Assembly (NCBI GenBank): GCA_009702325.1
Contig: WLID01000006.1
Location: 37,623-101,622 of the forward strand
Origin: Actinomycetota bacterium
GTDB lineage: Bacteria; Actinomycetota; Thermoleophilia; Gaiellales; Gaiellaceae
Length of the DNA stretch: 64,000 nucleotides
Direction: 5' to 3'
The notes under the pieces are model-generated. The model was not told the DNA's origin. It made no database searches and saw nothing but the letters and a program-made list of their open reading frames with translations. Made by a program: the position numbers and the translations under genes. Shown piece after piece: positions 27,201 to 35,220 of this stretch (positions within the stretch are counted from its first letter, which is position 1; every line of letters starts with the position of its first letter).

Positions 27201-28114
27201 GCGGCTCGCTCAACTGCACGCCGTCGTTTGCAGAGGCGGCCGTCTACCACACGATCATGGCGGCCTGCGAAGGCGAGATCCCGTGCACGGGCGGCGCAAC
27301 GCGGCCCGTAACGGTGATCACGAAGCCGGGCACCGTCATGCACGTTCTGATGCCAGGAGCGTCGTCGATGCGTGGTATCTCCGGCTATCGCGTCTCTGAC
27401 GTGATGAACGGCGCGCTCGCCCAGATCATCCCCGACCGTGTTCCTGCGGCCGGTGAGGGCGGCAGCACGAACGCGTTCTTCACGGGCTACCAGGGCGGCG
27501 ACCGCGCGTGGGTCTACAACGAGCTTGTGGTTGGCACCTGGGGCGGTCGGCCGATCGCTGACGGCAACGACGGGCTGGCGAATCCGTGCGCGAGCATCGC
27601 GAACATCTCGATCGAGATCGCCGAGGCCGAGTGGCCGATTCGCGTTGAGCGTTACGGGCTCGTTCGCGACTCGGGCGGCGCGGGACGGTTCCGAGGCGGC
27701 CTTGCTGTCGAGCGGGTCTGGCAGGTGCTCGTGCCTGACACGAACCTGCATGTGCGCTCCGATCGGCAGATCCATCATCCGTACGGCCTCGCGGGCGGCC
27801 ATTCGGGAGCGCCGTCAGCAAACACGATCCTTCGCTTCGACGGCTCCGTTGAGAATGAGAAGCCGATGTTCGCCGGCCTTCTCCAGCCGGGTGATCGCTT
27901 CCACCATCGGCAGGCGGGCGGTGGTGGTCACGGCGATCCGCTCGCTCGGGAGCCCGAGGCGGTCGCGCGAGATGTGCGGAACGACAAGGTGTCGGTATCG
28001 GCGGCGAACGACCTCTATGGGGTTGTCCTGAATACCGACGGTTCAGTCAACGAAACGGCTACGGCCGAACTCCGCCGGAGTCGTCGTGGCGCTCTTGTGG
28101 GAGGGAATGCGTGA
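24293..28114 (+). CDS. Fused HyuA-HyuB hydantoinase/5-oxoprolinase-type protein
   Basis: 1273 aa from GTG 24293, which overlaps the GntR stop. Residues 1 to about 690 are HyuA (VGADVGGTFTDVI, HGTTVATNAVLEHRGAKTA, DMGGTTAKASLV, IDEYDTTVVVPPGW); about 705 to 1273 are HyuB (ADEMATTIFRTAHS, NDPFDGASH, VAHHGDLGGR, ending GGGGHGDPLAREPEAV). The join is a short linker around VEVAPESASSEGH. The size matches fused eukaryotic-type 5-oxoprolinases, but HyuA/HyuB fusions also occur with other substrates. It is the paralog of the split pair at 19722-23512 on the other side of the promoter. ATP-dependent opening of a cyclic amide is the expected reaction. Confidence 0.93.
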   Translation: MSGARVGADVGGTFTDVIQLDENGHVSFTKVLSTPPNYDRAVVGAVSSLAGDNPGGLTAIVHGTTVATNAVLEHRGAKTAVVTTAGFRDVLELRRMRMPHLYDYFWTKPPTLVERHLRFEVPERMLVDGTVDRPLDEAAVEVVASALRDAAVESVAVCLLHAHLHPAHEQRVGEILRAALPGVPVSLSSEILREQLEYERTATTVVNAYVRPLMSNYVSQIRSGLDAAGISAPLSIMQSSGGVMTDDDASRRPVYALESGPAAGVVAAVALAEALGHENVITFDMGGTTAKASLVEGGRVSRSLEYEVGAALSAGSRLLKGSGELIRIPTIDIAEIGAGGGSIAWIDAAGGLHVGPRSAGAAPGPACYGLGGSEPTVTDANVFLGYIPTGPLASGDLTVSRERAEEALTRVGAELGVSALEAARGIHELANAATMRALRAVSTEKGRDPADFVLLAYGGSGPAHAAALAASLGVKTAVVPPLAGLFSAAGLLFARPEYHDVRFCKISAREPDLAELGRLDGEMRATLAPLIQGGEPEWQRIADVRYRGQNWSVQLSFSGELTVETCNDLVRRFEDEHERMYGTRLEEGSPVDIRAVRLVALGPAQPPFALAREADRREARTRLADFGIGHGTIEAPVRSRTSLRGDTAMGPLLIDEYDTTVVVPPGWSVAFDEQTEALVLTHVEVAPESASSEGHTTSIAARLVANALETAADEMATTIFRTAHSAIVRDAMDYSAALCNEKGETVAQAVTIPLQLGSIPCAMRSLFAKFGDRFEPGDVYVVNDPFDGASHTPDVFVAKPSFTPEGELIGFSVTVAHHGDLGGRVPGTAACDSTEVFQEGLRVPWLKLIDRGEPVEALWEIFRANVRIPHEMIGDLSAQVAACNMGERSLQELAARYGPAPFQSLMAGLLDHTEALLRKEIAQWPDGTVSFTDYLDSDGIELNEVKFVVDLTVEGNHLTADFSRSDPMVRGSLNCTPSFAEAAVYHTIMAACEGEIPCTGGATRPVTVITKPGTVMHVLMPGASSMRGISGYRVSDVMNGALAQIIPDRVPAAGEGGSTNAFFTGYQGGDRAWVYNELVVGTWGGRPIADGNDGLANPCASIANISIEIAEAEWPIRVERYGLVRDSGGAGRFRGGLAVERVWQVLVPDTNLHVRSDRQIHHPYGLAGGHSGAPSANTILRFDGSVENEKPMFAGLLQPGDRFHHRQAGGGGHGDPLAREPEAVARDVRNDKVSVSAANDLYGVVLNTDGSVNETATAELRRSRRGALVGGNA

Positions 28115-28701
28115 GTAACCCAGGTTCGGCAATCGTCTGGTCGGCAAGCGGTGGCACAGCAGCCGTGATCAACGGGCTCGAAGCGGTCTATCCCGAGGCC
28201 TACGTTCTTGGCCCCGCCTACACCGTGGAGGTCGCTCCCGGTGACAACCTGGCGCTGCACCACGCAATCGGCCTCGCTCCGGCGGGCACCGTCCTTGTCG
28301 TCGGCAACGGGGGACAGCAGACCGCGCACCTCGGAGACATCCTCGCGCAGGCATGTTCAGAGCGCGGGATCTTGGGCGTGATCATCGACGGCGCGATCCG
28401 CGATCGACCCGAGATCGTGAAGCAGCAGTTCCCCGTGTTCCATGTGGGAACCTCTCCGGCCGGCCCTGCGAAGGACGGGCCGGGTGCGGTTGAGCGCCCT
28501 GTCGTCGTGCGCGGAACGCGTGTTGAGCCCGGTGACATCGTGTGCGCAGACGCCGACGGTGTCGCTGTCGTCGCCGCCGGCGATTGGGAGCGCGTCCGCG
28601 GCGAGATCGCTGCCCTTGAAGCGCGGGAGGCGGAAATCATGGCCCGGATCGCGGCGGGCGAAACAACTGTCGACATCTACGGACTGAAGGAGCTCTCGTG
28701 A
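28111..28701 (+). CDS. RraA-family protein (HMG/CHA aldolase or decarboxylase-like)
   Basis: 196-aa member of the RraA fold, which includes 4-hydroxy-4-methyl-2-oxoglutarate aldolases and oxaloacetate decarboxylases as well as the RNase E regulator. The signature GVIIDGAIRDRPEI holds the metal- and substrate-contacting Asp, Arg and Asp, and a second block CADADGVAVV follows. In a catabolic operon an enzymatic lyase role is more likely than RNase control. GTG 28111 overlaps the previous stop (GTGA). The substrate is unknown. Confidence 0.82.
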   Translation: MSNPGSAIVWSASGGTAAVINGLEAVYPEAYVLGPAYTVEVAPGDNLALHHAIGLAPAGTVLVVGNGGQQTAHLGDILAQACSERGILGVIIDGAIRDRPEIVKQQFPVFHVGTSPAGPAKDGPGAVERPVVVRGTRVEPGDIVCADADGVAVVAAGDWERVRGEIAALEAREAEIMARIAAGETTVDIYGLKELS

Positions 28702-29852
28702 GGATCACCCGCATCGATGCCACCCCGCTTGCGATCCCGCTCAAGGAGGAGTTCCACTGGGCCGGAGGCACCCAGGTCGGCGCCAATCTCGTGCTGTTCA
28801 CGGTGCACACCGACGAGGGGATCATCGGGTACGGCGACGCGGTCTGCGAAGACCCGCGCGCGATCGCGGTGACAGGCGAGCAGATGGCGCGCCAGCTCGT
28901 CGGCAAGCGTGTCGGCGACGTTGAGGCGATCCTCAAGTCGATCTGGACCGAGGGGCGTTGGAAGATGTTCCCGCAGTTCGCAGGCTTCGCAATCGCCGGT
29001 ATCGAGGTCGCGTGTTGGGACGCTCTCGGCCGTGGTCTTGGCGTTCCGAGTCGGGCGTTCTTTGGCGGTCAGGTGCAGCAAGAGCTCGACTACTTCGGAT
29101 TCCTGCAGGGCGACGAGCCGACGAAACTTGCCGCGGACGCACGTACGTTCGTCGACGAGGGCTACCGCGTCATCTACCTCAAGGTCGGCCGGGGCGCCCG
29201 TGACGACGACGCATGTGTCGCGGCTGTCCGCGAAGCGATCGGGCCAGATCCCCTCTTGCGGATCGATCCGAACGAAGCATGGGATCTCGCGACCGCTGTC
29301 GACCGCATTCGCCGGCTTGAGCAGTACGACCTCGACTGGGTCGAACAGCCGACTCCGTCCGGTGACGTCGACGGTCTCGCACACGTGCGGCGGTCAGTCA
29401 ACGTCAAGATCGCCGCCGACCAGTCGGTGTTCACGACCGCCCAACTCCGGCACGTGTTGCAGAAGGAAGCGGCCGATGTGATCGTCCAGGGTCCGCATGA
29501 TGCGGGCGGTCTGCTGCGGTTCCGCCAGCAGGCGTTTATGACCGGGGCTCACGGCCTGAACATCAACCTCCATGCGTTCATGCAGAGCGAGATCGCGTTT
29601 TACGCCCACGCGCAGGTCGCCTCGACGATCCCCAACCTCACGCTCGGCAACCAGGTGATGCACCAGCTCCTCGGTGAGCGCCTCACGCGCGGCGCAGCGC
29701 CCGACATCACCGGTGGCCGCTACCGGTTGAACGACCAGCCCGGTCATGGCTTCGACATCGACGAAGCGGCGGTTGCAAAGGCTCACGAACGCTGGCAGAC
29801 GCAGGGCCACTACCAGACGGTCGAATCGGTCAATAAGAAAGGACACGCATGA
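28698..29852 (+). CDS. Enolase-superfamily enzyme (mandelate racemase/muconate-lactonizing type)
   Basis: 384-aa barrel enzyme that abstracts a proton next to a carboxylate, for racemisation, dehydration or cycloisomerisation. Metal ligands are D190 (LRIDPNEAW), E216 (WVEQPTP) and D241 (AADQS). The second-strand motif normally KxK reads Y160-L-K162, so the first lysine is replaced while the second remains; H292 (NINLHAF) may be the opposite-face base. Loss of the first lysine argues against a two-base racemase of the usual type and for a one-sided reaction. GTG start overlaps RraA. Confidence 0.88.
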   Translation: MRITRIDATPLAIPLKEEFHWAGGTQVGANLVLFTVHTDEGIIGYGDAVCEDPRAIAVTGEQMARQLVGKRVGDVEAILKSIWTEGRWKMFPQFAGFAIAGIEVACWDALGRGLGVPSRAFFGGQVQQELDYFGFLQGDEPTKLAADARTFVDEGYRVIYLKVGRGARDDDACVAAVREAIGPDPLLRIDPNEAWDLATAVDRIRRLEQYDLDWVEQPTPSGDVDGLAHVRRSVNVKIAADQSVFTTAQLRHVLQKEAADVIVQGPHDAGGLLRFRQQAFMTGAHGLNINLHAFMQSEIAFYAHAQVASTIPNLTLGNQVMHQLLGERLTRGAAPDITGGRYRLNDQPGHGFDIDEAAVAKAHERWQTQGHYQTVESVNKKGHA

Positions 29853-30739
29853 GCGGCTGGGATCCGAGCGGGCTGACGGTGTACATCGACGGGAGCTACG
29901 TCAGTGGAGCCGAGGCCACCGTGCCGATTTGGGATCACGGTCTGCTCTACGGCGACGGCATCTTCGAGGGCATGCGGTGCTTCGATGGGGCCCTCTTCCG
30001 TCCACGTGATCATGTCGCGCGGCTTGGCCGCTCGGCCCGCTCGCTCGGGCTGAACATGCCGCTCGGCCCCGACGAGCTGATCGAGGTGATCTGCGAGGTG
30101 ATCCGCCGCTCCGACCTGCGCGACGCCCATGTCCGCCCGATGGTCACGCGCGGCGTCGGCATGCCCGGCATCGATCCAACGCGCTGCCCCGACCAGACGC
30201 TGATCGTCGCGGCCTATCCATTTCCGCCGCTCCTCGGCGATGCACCCATCCGGCTGCTGACAAGCTCGGTCGTTCGGAAGGCGCCCCGTTCGGTGGGCGC
30301 CCACATCAAGTCGCTCAACTATCTCGACGGTGTGATCGCGAAGCGCCAGGCGAACGCGGCGGGAATGAACGACGCGATCATGCTCGACGGGCAGGGCGCG
30401 GTTGCTGAGTGCACCGGCGCGAACGTCTTTGCCTTCTTTGACGGCGTACTGACGACGCCGACGACGCGGGCCGCGCTGCCGGGGATCACACGGCGCACGA
30501 TCATTGAGCTCGCGATCGAGCAAGGGATCCCCGTCGAGGAACGCGAGATCTACCCGATGGAGCTGTATCTCGCCGATGGTGCGTTCATCACGGGTTCGGG
30601 TGCTGGCGTTGTCGCAATCGCTGAGATCGACGGCAACCCGATTCCGTCGAGCGAGCATCCGCTTGTTCAGGCGTTGCGCGACGGATACCGCGCCCGGACA
30701 CGCGATCCGCGCTACGTCGTCCCGGTGTACGGAGGTTGA
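29849..30739 (+). CDS. Class IV PLP aminotransferase (branched-chain aminotransferase-like)
   Basis: 296-aa fold-type IV transaminase of the BCAT/D-amino-acid aminotransferase/ADC lyase group. K154 in IKSLNYLD is the Schiff-base lysine, E187 in VAECTGANVF contacts the pyridine nitrogen, and GLLYGDGIFEGMRCF is the N-terminal family block. Whether it takes L-branched-chain or D-amino acids cannot be decided by eye; nearby D-aminoacylase-like and amino-acid oxidase genes make a D-specific enzyme worth considering. ATGA overlap with the enolase-type gene. Confidence 0.9.
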   Translation: MSGWDPSGLTVYIDGSYVSGAEATVPIWDHGLLYGDGIFEGMRCFDGALFRPRDHVARLGRSARSLGLNMPLGPDELIEVICEVIRRSDLRDAHVRPMVTRGVGMPGIDPTRCPDQTLIVAAYPFPPLLGDAPIRLLTSSVVRKAPRSVGAHIKSLNYLDGVIAKRQANAAGMNDAIMLDGQGAVAECTGANVFAFFDGVLTTPTTRAALPGITRRTIIELAIEQGIPVEEREIYPMELYLADGAFITGSGAGVVAIAEIDGNPIPSSEHPLVQALRDGYRARTRDPRYVVPVYGG

Positions 30740-30741
30740 TG

Positions 30742-31911
30742 ATGGGGAAGGGCGCAACAACGATCGTCGTCGGTGGCGGGATCATGGGTGCCACCACGTT
30801 GTGGGAGCTCGCAAAGGGCGGAATGGACGCGTTGCTGCTTGAGGCGGGCGGCTTTGGGCGCGAATCGACGGGCAAGTCCGCCGCGATCGTGCGCGGTCAC
30901 TACTCAAACCCGCAGGTCGTTCGTATGGCTGTCCGGTCGCGCGACGCGCTGATGCGTCTGCCGGAACTGACGGGATGCGAGCCGGTGTACACGAAGGTCG
31001 GCTGGCTCTTCCTTGTGGACGAGGCCGACACCGAACTTGCAAAGCAGAACCGCGCGATGCAGATCGCCGAGGGATCGTCGAGCGTCGAGGTTGATGATCT
31101 CACGTCGATCGTTCCGGGAATCAGCTCCGACGGCATCGCCTACGCGCTGTATGAGTCAGAGTCGGGATTCGCTGACCCGATCGCAACCACCGAGGCGTAT
31201 ATCGAGGCGGCACGTCGCCTTGGGGCGCGGGCGCAGGATCGTTCGCCGGTTGAGGCAGTGATCGTCGAGAACGGTCGCGTCAAGGGCGTTCAGGTTGGCG
31301 GCGACGTGTTTCCGTGCGAGAACGTTGTGCTTGCAGCGGGAGCATGGACGCACAAGCTGACCGCTGGCTTCGGGCTTGAGCTCCCCGTCGAGATCACGCG
31401 CGAGCAGGATGTCGTCTTCGATACGGGCGCTGAAGCGACGATCCCGTGCTCAATCTCGGCGCAGATCGACCGTGTCTACATGCGGCCTGCGCCGGAGTAC
31501 GGCCCGTCGTTCCTGCTGATTGGGCGCGGCTTCCCGAAGGACTACGAGAACGTCGAACCCGATGGCTACGACACGACTGTTTCGGCCGCCTTCGAAGCAG
31601 ATGTGCGCAAGCGGCTTGTTGATCGGATTCCGCGTCTTGCTGGCGTAAAGAAGGTCGATGGGCGCGCCGGCCTCTACACCGTGACGCCCGATTGGCATCC
31701 GCTCCTTGGCGAGGTTGACGGGTACGAGGGCGTCTATCTCGCCACGGGCGGCAGCGGGCACTGCTTCAAGCTCGGCCCGGCGATCGGTGAGCTCGTCGGC
31801 AATGCCATCCTTGGCCGGCAGGTCGACTATGCCGACATCAACAGTTTCTCGCTCTCGCGGTATGCCGAAGGCCGCGAATTCCGTTCGACCTATGGAGGCA
31901 ACCGCGCATGA
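30742..31911 (+). CDS. FAD-dependent amine/amino-acid oxidase (DAO family, SoxB-like)
   Basis: About 390 aa. An N-terminal FAD Rossmann motif VVGGGIMGATT is followed by GKSAAIVRGHYSNPQ, similar to SoxB-like dehydrogenases, and a C-terminal FAD block YLATGGSGHCFKLGPAIGE. It would oxidise a secondary amine or amino acid, passing electrons to oxygen or a carrier. The ribosome site GGAGG (30731-30735) is well spaced for ATG 30742; ATG 30739, overlapping the previous TGA, is the other candidate. It is separate from the heterotetrameric sarcosine oxidase later in the operon. Confidence 0.87.
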   Translation: MGKGATTIVVGGGIMGATTLWELAKGGMDALLLEAGGFGRESTGKSAAIVRGHYSNPQVVRMAVRSRDALMRLPELTGCEPVYTKVGWLFLVDEADTELAKQNRAMQIAEGSSSVEVDDLTSIVPGISSDGIAYALYESESGFADPIATTEAYIEAARRLGARAQDRSPVEAVIVENGRVKGVQVGGDVFPCENVVLAAGAWTHKLTAGFGLELPVEITREQDVVFDTGAEATIPCSISAQIDRVYMRPAPEYGPSFLLIGRGFPKDYENVEPDGYDTTVSAAFEADVRKRLVDRIPRLAGVKKVDGRAGLYTVTPDWHPLLGEVDGYEGVYLATGGSGHCFKLGPAIGELVGNAILGRQVDYADINSFSLSRYAEGREFRSTYGGNRA

Positions 31912-33476
31912 TTCCCGACCTCGTTCTTCGCGGCGGCATGATCGCCGATGGCACCGGCCAGGCTCCTTTCGCAGGCGATATTGCGATTTCCGAAGGCCGC
32001 GTTGTAGCGGTCGGCGAAGTGCCCGACACCGGGGCGCCTGAACTTGATGTCACCGGGCTGGTTGTCGCCCCGGGCTTCATCGACATTCACAGCCACTCCG
32101 ATTACACGCTCCTCGTCGACCCGCGCGCGAAGAGCGCGATCTATCAGGGAGTGACACTCGAAGTGATCGGCAACTGCGGCCACGGGTGCTTCCCGGTGCG
32201 TGATGTGAAGCTGTCGCAGCAGGCCGTCTACGGCTACAGCGAGGACATTCCGATGACCTGGTCGAGTGCTGGTGGCTACTTCGAACGGCTGGAGCAGGCG
32301 GGCCCCGCGGTCAATGTGTTGAGCCTTGTTCCGAATGGGCAGCTTCGCCTGTCGGTGCTGGGTGTCGCCGACCGTCCTGCGACCAAGGCGGAGATTGGCG
32401 AGATGACATTTTTGCTGCGCGAGTCGCTTGCCGAAGGTGCCTGGGGGTATTCGACCGGCCTGGAGTACGCACCCGAGGCGGGTGCGAGCGAGGATGAGCT
32501 GACGGCCCTAGCTCGCGCAAACCGTGCCGCTGGAGGCTGGTATGCGACCCACACGCGTAAGCGCGATGAGGGTGCGGCCGAGGCGGTCGCTGAGGCGATC
32601 CGCACCGCTGAGCGGGCCGATACGAAGCTTCAGGTCTCGCACCTCGTTCCCCGTAACGGGCTCGATGAGGCGCGGCGCTGCGCCGAGCTGGTCGAGGCCG
32701 CCCGCGCCCGCGGTCTTGACGTCGAGTTCGACATGCACACGCGCACCTTCGGGCTGACACACCTCTTCGCCGCCTTGCCCGCCTGGGCGCTTTCGGCGCC
32801 GCCTGCCGAGCTTGAGCAGATCCTTCGCGATCCGATCAAGCGCGACCAGATGCGGGGCCACGAGAGCATTCTCAGTGCAGGCAAGGATTGGGGCCGGATT
32901 GTCCTGTTCGACAATCGCTTCTGGCCCGATCTTGCTCGGCGTGACCTCGGCTCGATCGCTGCCGAGCGTGGACAGGACGTGTTCGACACGATCTATGACC
33001 TACTCCTTGGCGCCCTTGAGGAGCCGCACAAGCTGATGGTGATCATCAACGCGTACAGCGAAGATCAGCAGCGCGAGGCGTTCGCACACCCGCTCTGTGT
33101 TCCCGGGTCGGACGCAACGACGATGGCTCCTGATGGGCCGCTAGCTGAGGCGTCGTTCCATGGTGCCTACACGTGGGCGTCGTGGTTCTACCGCTTCATG
33201 GTGCGCGAGAACAAGCTGCTCACGACCGCCGAGGCCGTACACAAGCTCACGGGACAGCCGGCTGCACGAATCGGCCTGCGTGACCGTGGGCACATCGAGG
33301 AAGGTGCGCGAGCAGATCTTGCGATCTTCGATCCGAACCGGTTCTCCGAGACCGCGACCACGTACGAGCCGAACCAGCTGGCCGAGGGGATGGTTCACGT
33401 GTTCGTGAACGGCGTGCACACCCTGCGTGACGGTGAGTTGACGGGCAACCGTGCCGGGATGGTCATTCGTCGGTGA
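31908..33476 (+). CDS. N-acyl-D-amino-acid deacylase (D-aminoacylase)-like amidohydrolase
   Basis: 522-aa amidohydrolase with HxH at 61-63 (GFIDIHSHSDY) and the GNCG motif (C90) whose cysteine is a zinc ligand in characterised D-aminoacylases. Further ligands are seen in ATHTRKRDEG and QVSHLVPRNG. The C-terminal domain includes IGLRDRGHIEEGARADLAIFD. This is a closer match to true D-aminoacylases than the amidohydrolase at 4966. Expected reaction: N-acyl-D-amino acid to D-amino acid plus carboxylate, feeding the neighbouring aminotransferase or oxidase. ATGA overlap with the oxidase gene. Confidence 0.87.
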   Translation: MIPDLVLRGGMIADGTGQAPFAGDIAISEGRVVAVGEVPDTGAPELDVTGLVVAPGFIDIHSHSDYTLLVDPRAKSAIYQGVTLEVIGNCGHGCFPVRDVKLSQQAVYGYSEDIPMTWSSAGGYFERLEQAGPAVNVLSLVPNGQLRLSVLGVADRPATKAEIGEMTFLLRESLAEGAWGYSTGLEYAPEAGASEDELTALARANRAAGGWYATHTRKRDEGAAEAVAEAIRTAERADTKLQVSHLVPRNGLDEARRCAELVEAARARGLDVEFDMHTRTFGLTHLFAALPAWALSAPPAELEQILRDPIKRDQMRGHESILSAGKDWGRIVLFDNRFWPDLARRDLGSIAAERGQDVFDTIYDLLLGALEEPHKLMVIINAYSEDQQREAFAHPLCVPGSDATTMAPDGPLAEASFHGAYTWASWFYRFMVRENKLLTTAEAVHKLTGQPAARIGLRDRGHIEEGARADLAIFDPNRFSETATTYEPNQLAEGMVHVFVNGVHTLRDGELTGNRAGMVIRR

Positions 33477-34267
33477 CGCGTTTCTCGGCCCACCTCTCGA
33501 CGTTGTTTGGCGAACTGCCAGTTGCTGATCGGCCCGCAGCCGCTGCTGCTGCGGGATTTCGCAGCATCGAGAGCTGGTGGCCGGGGGAGGAGGCTCAGGC
33601 GTTTGTCGCGGCTGTTCACGCGGCCGGGGTTGAGGTTGCGTGCGTGAACATGGATGGCGGCGACCTCGCTCAAGGTGAGCGAGGCTTCCTCAACGTCGCG
33701 TCGTCGCGCCGAGAGAACCTCGTTGCGTTCGCGGCTGTGGTTGATGTGGCGCGCCAGGTTGACGCTGCATTCGTGAACGTCCTCGTAGGGCGAGCCGTTA
33801 CGGGCATCAGCCTCTCGTCGCAGTGGGATGTCGCCGTCGGGATGCTCCGTGAGCTCGCTGGTCATGCTGCGTCAGCGGGAGTGACGATCCTGATCGAACA
33901 TCTGAACGACGTCGATGTTCCTGGTGCGCTTGTTTCGACGCCGAAGGCGGCGGCAGGACTGGTTGAAGCTGTCGGGTCAGACCATGTTCGGCTGCTCTAC
34001 GACGCCTACCATGCGGCGATGGCCGGCATGGATCCCGTACGTGACGTTGGTGCCTACGCCGGCATGATCGGACATGTGCAGTACGCCGACGCGCCAGGTC
34101 GCGGTGCGCCTGGGACAGGAACAGTCGACCTGCGCGCGTTCCTCGCGGCGCTTGATGCGATCCACTATCCCGGCAAGGTCGGGCTTGAATTCATTCCTTC
34201 CGGCGAACCGATTCGGCTTGAGCCGCTCGTCGCCGCCTACGAACAACCGATAGGAGCAACGACGTGA
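33473..34267 (+). CDS. Hydroxypyruvate-isomerase-like TIM-barrel protein
   Basis: 264-aa xylose-isomerase-like barrel. The N-terminus FSAHLSTLFGELP, AGFRSIESWWPG, the VTILIEHLNDVDVPG strand with a metal-ligand glutamate, LLYDAYHAAMAG, and HVQYADAPGRGAPGTG with GLEFIPSG at the end follow the hydroxypyruvate isomerase (Hyi) pattern closely. Hyi converts hydroxypyruvate to tartronate semialdehyde in glyoxylate metabolism; here a related 2-keto or sugar isomerisation is possible. GTGA overlaps on both sides. Confidence 0.82.
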   Translation: MTRFSAHLSTLFGELPVADRPAAAAAAGFRSIESWWPGEEAQAFVAAVHAAGVEVACVNMDGGDLAQGERGFLNVASSRRENLVAFAAVVDVARQVDAAFVNVLVGRAVTGISLSSQWDVAVGMLRELAGHAASAGVTILIEHLNDVDVPGALVSTPKAAAGLVEAVGSDHVRLLYDAYHAAMAGMDPVRDVGAYAGMIGHVQYADAPGRGAPGTGTVDLRAFLAALDAIHYPGKVGLEFIPSGEPIRLEPLVAAYEQPIGATT

Positions 34268-35220
34268 AAGCCTTGGTTTGGTACGGCGAACGCAGCATCG
34301 ATTTTGAGGAGATCGCGGCGCCTGAGCCCGGCCCCGGCGAAGTGATCGTCGATGTCGAACTCGCAGGCATCTGCGGCTCAGACCTGCATGGCTATCGCGG
34401 CCATCCCGGCCCCCGCGTTCCGCCGCTTGTACTTGGGCACGAGGTCGTTGTGCGCCATAACGGCGGGCGCTACGCGATCTACCCGATCATCGGTTGTGGC
34501 ACCTGCGTCCACTGTCTGGCAGGGGACGACAACCTCTGTGGCGCGTGGAAGCTGATCGGCCTCCACCGCGCCGGCGTGTTTGCGGAGCAGGTCGCGACGC
34601 CCGAGAAGTGTCTGATCCCGCTGCCGGACGGCATCGACGCACGGCGGGCCGTGCTTGCCGAGCCGCTCGCCTGCTGTGTCGGCGCAATCGGCCCCGAGAA
34701 CCTCGGGCCAGGATCGAACGTGCTCGTCTTCGGCTGCGGGCCGATCGGGCTGCTCACTGTCTATGCGGCCGCTCGCAAGGGCGCACACGTCACCGCGATC
34801 GATCCGGTTGCGGCACGCCTTGAACTCGCGAAGACGCTTGGCGCTGCAGCCGTCGAGGTCGATGCGTCGCGGCTGCCGCAGGCTCACGCAAACGTGGCGA
34901 TTGATGCCGCTGGTTTCGAAGCGACGTGGCGGAGCGCGATCGACGCTGTCGAGAACGGTGGCTCGATTGTGATGGTTGGCCTCGGTAACGCCGAGGCAAC
35001 GTTCCCGATGGCACTGCTCGTGCGACGTTCGATTCGGCTGCGTGGGCAGTTCGCGTACTCGCGCGCCGAGTTCCAGGAGGCGATCGACATTCTTGCCGCA
35101 GGCGATCTCGATCTCGGGTGGCTTGACGATGCGCCGCTCTCTGCGGGGGCGGAGGCGTTCGCGAATCTCGTCGATCGCCCGGCCGAGTTCTCGAAGATCC
35201 TGTTGGACCCCGCGTCATGA
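34264..35220 (+). CDS. Zinc-dependent alcohol dehydrogenase (MDR family)
   Basis: 318-aa medium-chain dehydrogenase. Catalytic zinc ligands are C37 (GICGSD) and H59/E60 (LGHE). The four structural-zinc cysteines are at about 78, 81, 84 and 92 (GCGTCVHC then NLC). The NAD(P) Rossmann motif is VFGCGPIGLL. It is slightly shorter than the usual 340-350 aa. It probably oxidises a sugar alcohol or hydroxy acid derivative; the sorbitol/threonine dehydrogenase group is the closest by eye. Overlaps both neighbours by four bases. Confidence 0.9.
   Translation: MKALVWYGERSIDFEEIAAPEPGPGEVIVDVELAGICGSDLHGYRGHPGPRVPPLVLGHEVVVRHNGGRYAIYPIIGCGTCVHCLAGDDNLCGAWKLIGLHRAGVFAEQVATPEKCLIPLPDGIDARRAVLAEPLACCVGAIGPENLGPGSNVLVFGCGPIGLLTVYAAARKGAHVTAIDPVAARLELAKTLGAAAVEVDASRLPQAHANVAIDAAGFEATWRSAIDAVENGGSIVMVGLGNAEATFPMALLVRRSIRLRGQFAYSRAEFQEAIDILAAGDLDLGWLDDAPLSAGAEAFANLVDRPAEFSKILLDPAS

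Noticed and set aside
24236..28114. The HyuA-HyuB fusion as an artefact of a lost stop codon
   Set aside because: A real linker joins the halves in frame and the total length equals known fused oxoprolinases.
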